Part shown: positions 55,792 to 63,898 of the stretch, in pieces | Layout: each line of letters starts with the position of its first letter | How positions within the stretch are numbered: position 1 is the stretch's first letter | NCBI RefSeq assembly: GCF_900116495.1 | Contig: NZ_FPAY01000002.1 | Span: 370,237-434,236 of the forward strand | DNA: 64,000 nucleotides | Direction of reading: 5' to 3' | Source: Arthrobacter sp. ov118 | GTDB taxonomy: Bacteria > Actinomycetota > Actinomycetes > Actinomycetales > Micrococcaceae | Notes under the pieces: generated by a model | Databases searched by the model: none | The model's input: the letters and a program-made list of their open reading frames with translations, nothing else | What the model was told of the DNA's origin: nothing | Position numbers and translations under genes: made by a program

Positions 55792-58700
55792 TTTGCTTCC
55801 ACCTTTTCCTGCATAACGGACTGAACGGGAGCTTCGGCTTCGTAGACGTCGGCCCACTCTTCGGGAGCGGACCGGGGCCCGAACCAGAGCGCGAGCAGGG
55901 GGAGCACGAAGACCCCGACGAGGGTTGTTGTGATGAGTCCACCGATGATGATCAGGGCCATCGGCCCCAGAAGGGCCTCGCCCACGGCACCGCCGAACAG
56001 TCCCGGCGGGATCAGGATCGCCATGGTGATCAGGGCGGACTTCAGGATGGGCGTTACCCGGTCCCGGGCCGCCATCATGATGAACTTGTCGGGGGACTCC
56101 TGCGGGGTGGCCCGCCACAGCTCGTCCGTCCGGGCCGAAAGCAGCGCCGCGTTGCGGCCGGCGATGGCGAGCACCACGGCAAAGGCCGTGAGCGCCAGCA
56201 CCGTCACGGCGCCTCCCGCGATCCATGCGGCTATCGCTGCCCCGGCCAGTGCCGCCGGCAGGGACAGGAAGACGGCGAGCGCCAGCTTCCAGCTCCGTAC
56301 GGCGGTTTGGAGCAGAAGCAGGATCGCTATCAGAACCGCCGCGCCGATCCACAGAACCAGGGCGTCCCCGGCCAGCTGTTCGCTGTACTTCGTGGGGATT
56401 TCGGCGTGGTATTCCAGCGGGAACTGGATCTGTTCGACTGCCGCGTTGATGTCGCGCTGGATATCCGCCAGCGGCCGTCCGCTGACGTTGGCCACGACGT
56501 CGATCCTGCGGGACGTGTCATCGTGCATGATGACGACTTCGTTGGGTACCAGCCGGACGTCGGCGATCTGGCCCAGCTGGACTTGGCCGCCGCGTGGCGT
56601 GTCGAGCAGAAGTTCACGGATGCTGGTCAGGTCATCCCTGACGTCCACGGCGCCGCGGACCACCACTTCAAAGACCTTCTGCTGTTCGAAGAGGTTGCCG
56701 ACCACAATGCCTTGCATCAGGGCCGCGGCGGCGCGGCGTGCGTCGCCGGGTTTGATGCCGACTTTTTGAGCCGCCTCGAGGTTGACCTCGACTTCGACGA
56801 TCGGTGTCATGGCGCTGGCGTTGATTGTCGGGTTCTGCACGCCCTCGACCTTCTCGATGGCCTTGCGGACCTCTTCGGCCTTCTCGCGCAGGACCGGCAT
56901 GTCAGTACCGTAGACACGGACGGCGAAGCCCGGGTCCATGCTGTCGCGCTGTTGACCGATCTTCTGCTGCGAGTAATTCACCACGTTGTGCGCAATGCCG
57001 GGGTAGCCCTGAACGACGTCACGGACCGCTTTTTCCGTCTCGCTGAAGTTCGCATCAGGTGTGATGGACACCCAGAGTTCAGCCGAGCTGTTTCCGACAA
57101 CCTGGTCGGAGGAGATGGCCCGGCCGATGTGCCCGCCGACGCCGGAAACACCAGGCAGGCTCCGGAGCTCATCGGACGCTTTCGCGGCGACCCGGCGGAC
57201 TTCGTCGTTGGACGTGCCTGCCATGGAGTCCCACTGCACCAAGAGCGTCCGGTCCGGGATGGTCGGAACGACCGCCCGATTTCCGACCAGCTGGGATGCG
57301 GCTGCGAGGCCCAGCAGGCCCACGACGGCGACAGCTACGACTCCCAGCGCCGTGCGGGAACGCGAGCCCTCGAGCGCCCGGTCGTAGTAACGCCTCGCCC
57401 GGACAACAGCCGGCGAGTCTGCCCGCCGGGCCGTCTCCCGGGGAAGCAGGAGATACGCCAGAACCGGTGTCAGGGACAAGCCCACCAGCACTGCAACGGC
57501 CAGTGTCAGCGCCGTGGACCAGAACAGCGGCTGGAAGAACCCGCCGCCGACTCCCGTAACGAACAGGGTCGGAACGAGCGCCAGGACCATGATGAGGGCT
57601 CCATGGAATAACGGTGTACGGACGCTGCGGACGAGCCGGACCATGCGGAACCTGATGGTGGCATCAGTCTCCATCTCCGCGGCCCGCAGGGGCCGGCGCC
57701 GCTGCGCCTGGACATCCTCCACGATGTCACCCACGATCACGGAAACAGCCAGCACAATTCCGGCCAGGATCGAGATATTCAGCGTGGAGTCGAGCAGGTA
57801 AAGGACGACTCCTGCTGACATGACCGTGGTGGCGATGGCCGCGAGGGCGATCACAGCGACCCGCCAGGAGCGGAAAAGCACCCAGAAGAGCAGGACTGCG
57901 ATCAGGAGGCTCACCAACAGTGCCACTCCTAGGCCGTCCACGGCATCTTGCAGGAAGGACGCGGGCCGGAAGACAGACGTGTCCATCTGAATTCCGGAAA
58001 GCCCCGGCTGCATGTCGTTCAGGGCGGCCTCGATGTCCTTCGTGACCTGCAGGGCGCTGGTTCCGGGGAACTTCTCCACGACCAGGAGCAGCCCTGCATC
58101 CTGTCCGACGACGGCGTCGCCGATCAGTGGCTGGTGGTCCTCCTTCACCTGGGCGACGTCGCCCAGGAGCATGGGAGATGCGGCCTCTTCGACGCTGACC
58201 TTGGACAAATCCTCGGGGGTCCGGATTGGGAGGACGTGTTGGATACCCAGACGCTGGCTCGGCGACTCGACGAATCCGCCGGTACCGGGCGTCGACGCCT
58301 CAAGGAAGCTCAGGGGAGAGACCCAGACGGCGTTACCAGTGGTCTTGATGATCTGTTCGAGAGTAATGCCTTTGTCGCGCAGCTGCGTCGGGGTGACCTC
58401 GACCTGGAGCTGCTGCTCGCGCTGGCCCCAGATGGAAACATTTGCGACACCGGGAATGCCGATCAACCGCGGTTTGATCTTCCACCGGGCCAGCACCGAC
58501 ATTTCGATGCCGGAGAGCTGCTGGGAGCTCATCCGGACCATGAGCACGCGGCTGGTTGAGGACAGCGGCTGCATGATCAGCGGGGGCGCCGAGACGTTCG
58601 GCAAAGCGTGCGCCTGCGTCATGCGTTCGGCCACAAGCTGGCGCGCGCGCAGAAGGTCCGTTCCCGGCTCGAACACGAGCTCAATGGAGGACAGGCCGGG

Positions 58701-58964
58701 AACAGACTTGGATCGGATTTCATCCAGCCAGGCCACCCCGTTGAGGAGGTCGGCTTCCATCGGAGATGTGATGAGCTGCTCGACTTCGGCAGCTGAGAGG
58801 CCCAGGGCCTCGGTCTGGACCTCAACGTGCGCGGGCGCGAACTCGGGCATGCTGTCGACGGCGATCCGCGGGACGTTCACGAGTCCGAAGGCAATAAGTC
58901 CGGCGGCCATTGCGAGAACCAGAATGCGGAACTGCATACTGAACCGGGTAATCCAGCCGAACAT
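55788..58964 (-). CDS. RND efflux permease, CusA/CzcA-like, copy B, with altered TM4
   Basis: 1058 residues. The same clade features occur: VDSMPEFAPAHVEVQTEALG, IRSKSVPGLSSIELVFEPGT, PPLIMQPLSSTSRVLMVRMS. TM4 reads VSVIVGDIVEDVQAQ, with Gly412 and Gln419 where copy A has Asp413 and Glu420; Asp413 and Asp417 remain. The TM10 region is AIAGRNAALLSARTDE. Roughly 12 helices and two extracytoplasmic domains are expected. ATG 58964 follows AAAAGGG. It is the first gene of the three-gene minus-strand operon. It may need copy A as a partner; this is inference. Confidence 0.88.
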   Translation of the reverse strand: MFGWITRFSMQFRILVLAMAAGLIAFGLVNVPRIAVDSMPEFAPAHVEVQTEALGLSAAEVEQLITSPMEADLLNGVAWLDEIRSKSVPGLSSIELVFEPGTDLLRARQLVAERMTQAHALPNVSAPPLIMQPLSSTSRVLMVRMSSQQLSGIEMSVLARWKIKPRLIGIPGVANVSIWGQREQQLQVEVTPTQLRDKGITLEQIIKTTGNAVWVSPLSFLEASTPGTGGFVESPSQRLGIQHVLPIRTPEDLSKVSVEEAASPMLLGDVAQVKEDHQPLIGDAVVGQDAGLLLVVEKFPGTSALQVTKDIEAALNDMQPGLSGIQMDTSVFRPASFLQDAVDGLGVALLVSLLIAVLLFWVLFRSWRVAVIALAAIATTVMSAGVVLYLLDSTLNISILAGIVLAVSVIVGDIVEDVQAQRRRPLRAAEMETDATIRFRMVRLVRSVRTPLFHGALIMVLALVPTLFVTGVGGGFFQPLFWSTALTLAVAVLVGLSLTPVLAYLLLPRETARRADSPAVVRARRYYDRALEGSRSRTALGVVAVAVVGLLGLAAASQLVGNRAVVPTIPDRTLLVQWDSMAGTSNDEVRRVAAKASDELRSLPGVSGVGGHIGRAISSDQVVGNSSAELWVSITPDANFSETEKAVRDVVQGYPGIAHNVVNYSQQKIGQQRDSMDPGFAVRVYGTDMPVLREKAEEVRKAIEKVEGVQNPTINASAMTPIVEVEVNLEAAQKVGIKPGDARRAAAALMQGIVVGNLFEQQKVFEVVVRGAVDVRDDLTSIRELLLDTPRGGQVQLGQIADVRLVPNEVVIMHDDTSRRIDVVANVSGRPLADIQRDINAAVEQIQFPLEYHAEIPTKYSEQLAGDALVLWIGAAVLIAILLLLQTAVRSWKLALAVFLSLPAALAGAAIAAWIAGGAVTVLALTAFAVVLAIAGRNAALLSARTDELWRATPQESPDKFIMMAARDRVTPILKSALITMAILIPPGLFGGAVGEALLGPMALIIIGGLITTTLVGVFVLPLLALWFGPRSAPEEWADVYEAEAPVQSVMQEKVEAK

Positions 58965-59499
58965 GACTAGCCCTTTTCCAGGGCGCCGACGTCGTACCGG
59001 CGGGCAGCGGTGGTTCTTGATAATTGCACGGAAGAATGGCGCAAGCGATACATGACAGGCTCCTCAACCCGAGACCAATTGCGAATCCCCCCAGGAGACC
59101 CCACTTGCTGGTCTTCTTCGAATAGTGCTCCGGCCTGGAACCGTTTGGCAAGGACAAAATATTAGGTGAACTGCTAGTCCGCTCCCAGTAAATTCACAGC
59201 TCGGAAGCTCATAATGCGCCGTTTCACTTGGGGCTTCGCAGAATTATCCTCACGGGCGAAGGGACGTGCCCGGGCAGTGAAGAGTTTCCTACTTGTTTTC
59301 CTCCGGAGGACTACCTCAAACCGGCCTTGAAATACCCGCACCGTCCCGTCGCGATGGACAGGTAGATACGGCTGATCGAGGGCGGCGGCGTTTGTAACAA
59401 TTTCAAGTACGGCAGCCTGCGCCGCGTGACGGGCCCTTGTGTCCCGGCGCGTTCCGGGCCAGAGCGGGCTGCGGTTCAGCGCAATCCGGCCCGAGGGGC
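58965..59499. other. Intergenic region between RND operon and leuS leader
   Basis: About 535 bp between divergent transcription units. No gene is supported: short ORFs here are arginine/proline-rich shadow frames. It should hold the promoter of the RND operon, but no near-consensus pair stood out. A palindrome CCTCCGGAGG lies near 59305. Base composition is lower in GC than the flanking genes, as expected for regulatory DNA. Confidence 0.6.
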
Positions 59500-59505
59500 T
59501 AAAGT
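59500..59505 (+). promoter_or_regulatory. -10 element for the leuS leader transcript
   Basis: TAAAGT at 59500-59505 is six bases before the ATG of the leader ORF, so transcription would start at or next to the ATG and the leader mRNA would be leaderless. The -35 is weak (TTCAGC at 59475-59480, 19-base spacer). Confidence 0.5.
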
Positions 59506-59511
59506 GGTGCT

Positions 59512-59538
59512 ATGCGCGCTGTGCTCCTGCTTAGTTAG
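59512..59538 (+). CDS. leuS leader peptide, MRAVLLLS
   Basis: An eight-codon ORF ATG CGC GCT GTG CTC CTG CTT AGT followed by TAG, with three consecutive Leu codons (59524-59532) read by different tRNA-Leu species. It lies 240 bp upstream of leuS and 62 bases before a terminator hairpin. This is the layout of a ribosome-mediated leucine attenuator: slow decoding of Leu codons when charged tRNA-Leu is scarce would let transcription continue into leuS. Such attenuators before leuS have been predicted in Streptomyces. Confidence 0.7.
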   Translation: MRAVLLLS

Positions 59539-59600
59539 CCGCCCGGCATCCCGACGCCTTGATCCTGAAGATCCCGAAGACTTCGGATTGCCGAGCGGCG

Positions 59601-59625
59601 GCCCCTCCATGTCGAGGGGCTTTTG
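59601..59625 (+). terminator. leuS attenuator terminator
   Basis: GCCCCTC (59601-59607) pairs with GAGGGGC (59614-59620) over a 6-nt loop and is followed by TTTTG. A competing upstream helix is possible between 59538-59547 and 59590-59599 (ten positions, one mismatch), whose 5' arm starts at the leader stop codon and would be covered by a ribosome stalled on the Leu codons. Confidence 0.7.
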
Positions 59626-59691
59626 TGTGTCTGGGGCTGTGTGGCGGCAGCAACGAATCAGCGCCGGGCAGCCGGCCCGGACAGTGCAGAC

Positions 59692-59743
59692 TTGAAGGTA
59701 AACAGGCCTGGCGGCAGGCGGGCCTGAAGGTAGACAGGCTTGA
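59692..59743. repeat. Imperfect 20-bp direct repeat in the leuS leader region
   Basis: TTGAAGGTAAACAGGCCTGG (59692-59711) and CTGAAGGTAGACAGGCTTGA (59724-59743) match at 16-17 of 20 positions with a 32-bp period, between the attenuator and leuS. Confidence 0.75.
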
Positions 59744-59777
59744 CATAACAGGCCGTATAGAACAGAAGAGGCCAGCA

Positions 59778-62303
59778 GTGAGCGTTCAGCCGGAAACACA
59801 GACCGGATCACCAGCAGCCGCGGCGGAGGGGCCCGAGGAAGGTGCCTACAGCTTCGCGGCGATGGAAGCCAAGTGGCCGCAGGTCTGGGAAGACCTTAAG
59901 GTCTTCACACCGCTCGACGACGGCACCAAGGAACGGCGCTACGTGCTGGACATGTTCCCGTACCCGTCCGGTGACCTTCACATGGGCCACGCGGAGGCGT
60001 TCGCTATGGGCGACGTCGTCGCCCGATACCTGCGCCAGCAGGGGTACGACGTGCTGCACCCGATCGGCTGGGACTCCTTCGGCCTGCCGGCGGAGAACGC
60101 CGCGATCAAGCGCAACGCCCACCCCAGCGAATGGACCTACGCCAACATCGACACTCAGGCGGCGTCGTTCAAGCGCTACGCGATCTCAGCCGACTGGTCC
60201 CGCCGGCTGCACACCTCCGATCCGGAGTACTACCGCTGGACCCAGTGGCTGTTCAAGCGTTTCTACGAGCGTGGACTGGCTTACCGCAAGGATTCGCCGG
60301 TCAACTGGTGCCCCAACGACCAGACGGTGCTGGCCAACGAGCAGGTCGTCAACGGCGCCTGTGAGCGTTGCGGCACGCCCGTCACCAAGAAGTCGCTAAA
60401 CCAGTGGTACTTCAAGATCACCGACTACGCTGACCGGCTGCTCGATGACATGGATGAACTGCGCGGCCACTGGCCCGAGCGCGTCCTGGCCATGCAGAAG
60501 AACTGGATCGGCCGCTCCGAGGGCGCGCACGTCAACTTCGTGATCGAGGCCGACGGCGGCAAGCCCGCCAAGGATGTCACCGTCTTCACCACCCGCCCGG
60601 ACACCCTTTACGGCGCCACCTTCTTCGTGGTCGCCGCCGATGCGCCGCTCGCCGTCGAACTCGTCACCGAAGAGCACGCGGGCGCCCTGGACGCCTACCG
60701 CGACCAGGTCAAGGCCCTGTCCGAGATCGAGCGCCAGTCCACCGAACGCGAGAAGACCGGCGTCTTCACCGGCCGCTACGCGGTCAATCCGCTCAATGGC
60801 GAGAAGCTGCCTGTTTGGGCTGCGGACTACGTCCTGGCCGACTACGGCACGGGTGCCATCATGGCCGTCCCGGCCCATGACCAGCGCGACCTCGACTTCG
60901 CCAGGACCTTTGACCTGCCCGTCCGGGCCGTGCTCGACACCGGCGAGGAAGACCCGGCGGGCTCCGGCACGGCAACGGCCGGCGAAGGCACGCTGATCAA
61001 CTCCGGAACCCTGGACGGGCTGCCGAAAGCCGAGGCCATCCCGGCCGCCATCGCAATTCTGGAGCAGCAGGGCACCGGCGAGAAGTTCGTAAACTTCCGC
61101 CTGCGTGACTGGCTGCTCAGCCGGCAGCGGTTCTGGGGCACGCCGATCCCCATCATCCACTGCCCGGCCTGCGGCGAGGTGCCCGTCCCGGACGACCAGC
61201 TGCCCGTGACCTTGCCGGCGGACCTGCGCGGCGAGGACTTGTCCCCTAAGGGCACGTCTCCGCTTGCCGCCGCCGCTGACTGGGTCAACGTCGAGTGCCC
61301 GAACTGCCAGGGCCCTGCCAAGCGTGACACGGACACCATGGACACCTTCGTGGACTCGTCCTGGTACTTCCTGCGCTTTGTCTCCCCGGAGTTCACCGAA
61401 GGCCCGTTTGATCCGGCGAAGATTAACGACTGGATGCCGGTAGGCCAGTACGTCGGAGGCGTCGAGCACGCCATCCTGCACCTGCTCTACGCACGGTTCT
61501 TCACCAAGGTCATCCACGACCTCGGAATGATCGAGGCCGACGAGCCGTTCCGGGCGCTGCTGAACCAGGGGCAGGTGCTCAACGGCGGCAAGGCCATGAG
61601 CAAGTCTCTTGGCAATGGCGTGGACCTCGGTGAGCAGTTGGACAAGTTCGGCGTGGACGCCGTACGACTGACCATGATCTTCGCTTCGCCGCCGGAGGAC
61701 GACGTCGACTGGGCGGACGTCTCGCCGTCGGGCTCCGCGAAGTTCCTGGCCCGCGCCTGGCGGCTTGGCCAGGACGTGGCGAGCGAACCCGGTGTCGATT
61801 TCTCCACCGGTGACCGTGCCCTGCGCACGGTGACCCACCGCACGATCGCCGATGCGCAGTCACTGCTCGACCACAACAAGTTCAACGTGGTGGTGGCCAA
61901 GCTGATGGAGCTGGTCAACGCGACCCGCAAAACCATTGACGCAGGTGCCGGCGGTGCGGACCCTGCGGTGCGCGAGGCCGTGGAAGCCGTCGCCGTCATC
62001 CTGAGCCTGTTTGCGCCTTACACCGCCGAGGACCTGTGGAACGTCCTGGGACATCCGGCATCGGTCGCGAACGCCGGCTGGCCCACTCACGACGCCGCGT
62101 TGCTGGTGGAGGACACCGTCACCGCCGTGGTCCAGGTGCAGGGCAAGGTGCGGGACCGCTTGGAGGTTTCCCCGGACGTCTCCGAGGACGAACTGCGGGA
62201 ACTGGCGCTGGCCTCGGAAAACGTCCAGCGGGCCCTGGACGGCCGGGCTCTCCGCACGGTGATCGTGCGGGCGCCTAAACTGGTCAACATCGTTCCGGCC
62301 TGA
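59778..62303 (+). CDS. leuS: Leucyl-tRNA synthetase
   Basis: 841 residues from GTG 59778, with AGAGG seven bases upstream; longer in-frame starts run back into the leader and are rejected. Class I synthetase with HMGH (PSGDLHMGHAEAF) as HIGH motif and AMSKSLGNGVD as KMSKS motif. The CP1 editing domain (about 230-420, TFFVVAADAPLAVEL and TGAIMAVPAHDQRDLDFA) clears mischarged Ile or norvaline. A zinc-like motif CPACGEVPVP and ECPNCQG is present. The anticodon-binding and C-terminal domains complete it. Regulation is likely by the leucine leader upstream. Confidence 0.97.
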   Translation: MSVQPETQTGSPAAAAEGPEEGAYSFAAMEAKWPQVWEDLKVFTPLDDGTKERRYVLDMFPYPSGDLHMGHAEAFAMGDVVARYLRQQGYDVLHPIGWDSFGLPAENAAIKRNAHPSEWTYANIDTQAASFKRYAISADWSRRLHTSDPEYYRWTQWLFKRFYERGLAYRKDSPVNWCPNDQTVLANEQVVNGACERCGTPVTKKSLNQWYFKITDYADRLLDDMDELRGHWPERVLAMQKNWIGRSEGAHVNFVIEADGGKPAKDVTVFTTRPDTLYGATFFVVAADAPLAVELVTEEHAGALDAYRDQVKALSEIERQSTEREKTGVFTGRYAVNPLNGEKLPVWAADYVLADYGTGAIMAVPAHDQRDLDFARTFDLPVRAVLDTGEEDPAGSGTATAGEGTLINSGTLDGLPKAEAIPAAIAILEQQGTGEKFVNFRLRDWLLSRQRFWGTPIPIIHCPACGEVPVPDDQLPVTLPADLRGEDLSPKGTSPLAAAADWVNVECPNCQGPAKRDTDTMDTFVDSSWYFLRFVSPEFTEGPFDPAKINDWMPVGQYVGGVEHAILHLLYARFFTKVIHDLGMIEADEPFRALLNQGQVLNGGKAMSKSLGNGVDLGEQLDKFGVDAVRLTMIFASPPEDDVDWADVSPSGSAKFLARAWRLGQDVASEPGVDFSTGDRALRTVTHRTIADAQSLLDHNKFNVVVAKLMELVNATRKTIDAGAGGADPAVREAVEAVAVILSLFAPYTAEDLWNVLGHPASVANAGWPTHDAALLVEDTVTAVVQVQGKVRDRLEVSPDVSEDELRELALASENVQRALDGRALRTVIVRAPKLVNIVPA

Positions 62304-62323
62304 CCGGACGTTCGTCCGTGGCA

Positions 62324-62351
62324 CCGGCCGCCCGCACGCGCGGGCGGCCGG
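62324..62351 (+). terminator. GC-rich hairpin after leuS
   Basis: An 11-bp perfect stem (62324-62334 with 62341-62351) with one more inner pair lies 20 bases after the leuS stop. No T-tract follows, so it may be a factor-dependent terminator or an mRNA-stabilising end. Confidence 0.55.
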
Positions 62352-62368
62352 AGCTGACGTGGTGAGCC

Positions 62369-62426
62369 GGTGTTGACAGCATGACGGTGTTGACAGCGTG
62401 ACGGTGTTGACAGCGTGACGGTGTTG
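62369..62426. repeat. 17-bp tandem repeats, 3.4 copies, each with TTGACA
   Basis: Units at 62369-62385, 62386-62402 and 62403-62419 read GGTGTTGACAGCGTGAC (first with CATGAC), with a partial fourth unit. Each carries a consensus -35-like TTGACA, spaced exactly 17 bp apart, between leuS and degV. Confidence 0.95.
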
Positions 62427-62484
62427 CGGCGGTTTCGGCAGCGCTCAAGCCTGGTCTATGTGTCCCGACAGCAGGAGGTCCCTC

Positions 62485-63522
62485 GTGCCAGACCGCGAGC
62501 CAGGCTGGCCATGGCTGCGCGAGCGGCTTGTCCGCCTGAAGCCGGGCCCCAGAGCCGGTACAGGCCCCGAAGCCGTTGCGCCCGCGAGGCAGGTCGCCGT
62601 CGTCACGGACTCTGCCGCCGCACTGCCTGCCGACTGGGTGCGGGAATTCGCCGCAGACGGCGGGCTTACCGTCGTTCCGATGCCGGTCATGGTGGGTGCC
62701 GAGATCTATGGCGAAGGTGAAGACGACATTGCGGAGACGATCGCTGTAGCCCTCGCCACTGGCAAGCCCGTCAAGACGTCCCGTCCTTCACCCGGGCAGT
62801 TTGAACATGCCTACCAGGCAGCCAGCGACCACGGTTACCAGTCGGTCGTCTCCATTCACATCTCCGGTGCCCTGTCGGGGACTGCCGACGCCGCCCGCCT
62901 GGCAGCCGAACGGGTCGGTATCCCGGTAGAGGTCCTTGACTCCCGGACGGTCGGCATGGCCCAGGGGATGGGCGTGCAGGATGCCGTTTTCGCGGCAGCC
63001 GGGGGCAGGAGCACTACCGACGTGACGGCCTTCGCGCAGGCCAGGCTGGACCGCACCAAGGTGTACTTCTACGTTCCGAGCCTGGAACAGTTGCGCCGCG
63101 GAGGGCGGATCGGCGCAGCGGCCTCGCTCTGGGGGGCCGTGTTCTCCATCAAGCCCATCCTTGCCGTTGACGAGGGCCAAATCATTCCGCTGGAAAAGGT
63201 CCGCTCCGCGGCGAAAGCCATAGCGCGGCTGGAAGAAATCGTTGCCGCCGATGCCTCGGCCCGGCCGGCCGGGCAGGCACGGCTGGCTGTGCATCACTTT
63301 GGCAACCAGGCCGAGGCCGAAGAGCTTGCCCAGCGTCTGGCCGTGGCGCTGCCTGCCTGCCCGCCCGCCCAGATCAGTGCCCTTCCGGCTGTCCTGGCTG
63401 CCCACGCGGGGCTCGGCGTGCTGGCCGTGATCGTAGGGGAGGGCAGCGCGCCCGGCGCCAGCCCTGCCGGCGCCAGCCCTGCCGGCGCCAGCCCTGCCGG
63501 ATCCGGCCCTGCCGGCCCTTAG
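62485..63522 (+). CDS. DegV-family fatty-acid-binding protein
   Basis: 345 residues from GTG 62485, six bases after AGGAGG. The family binds fatty acids and is a FakB-type partner of fatty acid kinase in Firmicutes; the role in Actinobacteria is less clear. The N-terminal lobe has AVVTDSAAALPADW and GGLTVVPMPVMV, then VKTSRPSPGQFEHAYQAA and SVVSIHISGALSGTADAARL, which include the two Ser/Thr headgroup positions, and VLDSRTVGMAQGM. The last 22 residues are an in-frame GASPA repeat. The gene follows leuS, a common order. Confidence 0.88.
   Translation: MPDREPGWPWLRERLVRLKPGPRAGTGPEAVAPARQVAVVTDSAAALPADWVREFAADGGLTVVPMPVMVGAEIYGEGEDDIAETIAVALATGKPVKTSRPSPGQFEHAYQAASDHGYQSVVSIHISGALSGTADAARLAAERVGIPVEVLDSRTVGMAQGMGVQDAVFAAAGGRSTTDVTAFAQARLDRTKVYFYVPSLEQLRRGGRIGAAASLWGAVFSIKPILAVDEGQIIPLEKVRSAAKAIARLEEIVAADASARPAGQARLAVHHFGNQAEAEELAQRLAVALPACPPAQISALPAVLAAHAGLGVLAVIVGEGSAPGASPAGASPAGASPAGSGPAGP
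63454..63513. repeat. 15-bp tandem repeats at the 3' end of degV
   Basis: GGCGCCAGCCCTGCC occurs at 63454-63468, 63469-63483 and 63484-63498, with a diverged fourth unit at 63499-63513. They encode GASPA pentapeptides. Confidence 0.95.
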
Positions 63523-63574
63523 CCGGGGGCCGTCGGTCTGAAGCCGGGGGCCGTCGGTCTGCAGCCGGGGGCTC
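63521..63574. repeat. 21-bp tandem repeats just after degV
   Basis: AGCCGGGGGCCGTCGGTCTG plus one base occurs at 63521-63541 and 63542-63562, and a third partial unit begins at 63563. The first unit starts at the second base of the degV stop codon. Confidence 0.9.
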
Positions 63575-63692
63575 GTGGGGCAAGTGCTGGAGCAGGCAGT
63601 TAGGCCCTCTCGCGGCGGCGGGGGACTCTGGCCGGAATGAGGCAGCGGCGGTAAAGTCACTGCACCAAACCACAGCGTACCCGGAGGCCGCC

Positions 63693-63878
63693 ATGGGAAT
63701 GCAGGTGCACCACGTAGCCCAGTTCGATCGCGACGTTGCCGAAGAGGTGACCAAATGGCTGAAGTACCTCAAGGGGCAGGTGACAAGCGTCCAGTTCCTG
63801 ACCACTACCGTGCCGGATCCCAAGGCCGAGGACAAATGGCGAGTGCAGTACGAGGCCTACATCACCTACCAGCAGTGA
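63693..63878 (+). CDS. Small conserved-looking protein, 61 residues
   Basis: 61 residues, ATG 63693 with GGAGG eight bases upstream. The sequence MGMQVHHVAQFDRDVAEEVT is followed by KWLKYLKGQVTSVQFLTTTV and ends WRVQYEAYITYQQ. It has a helix followed by strands, is neither Arg- nor Pro-rich like the shadow frames around it, and has no transmembrane segment or known motif. No function can be given. Confidence 0.7.
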   Translation: MGMQVHHVAQFDRDVAEEVTKWLKYLKGQVTSVQFLTTTVPDPKAEDKWRVQYEAYITYQQ

Positions 63879-63898
63879 CATCGGGCCAAAGCTGAGTC

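Noticed and set aside
58822..59157. 111-codon minus-strand frame overlapping the start of RND copy B
   Set aside because: It overlaps the permease start in another frame and has no family resemblance.
59426..59695. 89-codon plus-strand frame over the leuS leader
   Set aside because: Arg/Pro/Cys-rich, overlaps the leader peptide and terminator, and has no ribosome binding site.
59740..59760. TTGACA followed by TATAGA just before leuS
   Set aside because: The spacing is only 10 bases, too short for a sigma-A-type promoter.
59559..59777. N-terminal extension of leuS
   Set aside because: The extra 73 residues would cover the attenuator terminator and are Arg/Gly/Cys-rich, unlike any LeuRS start.
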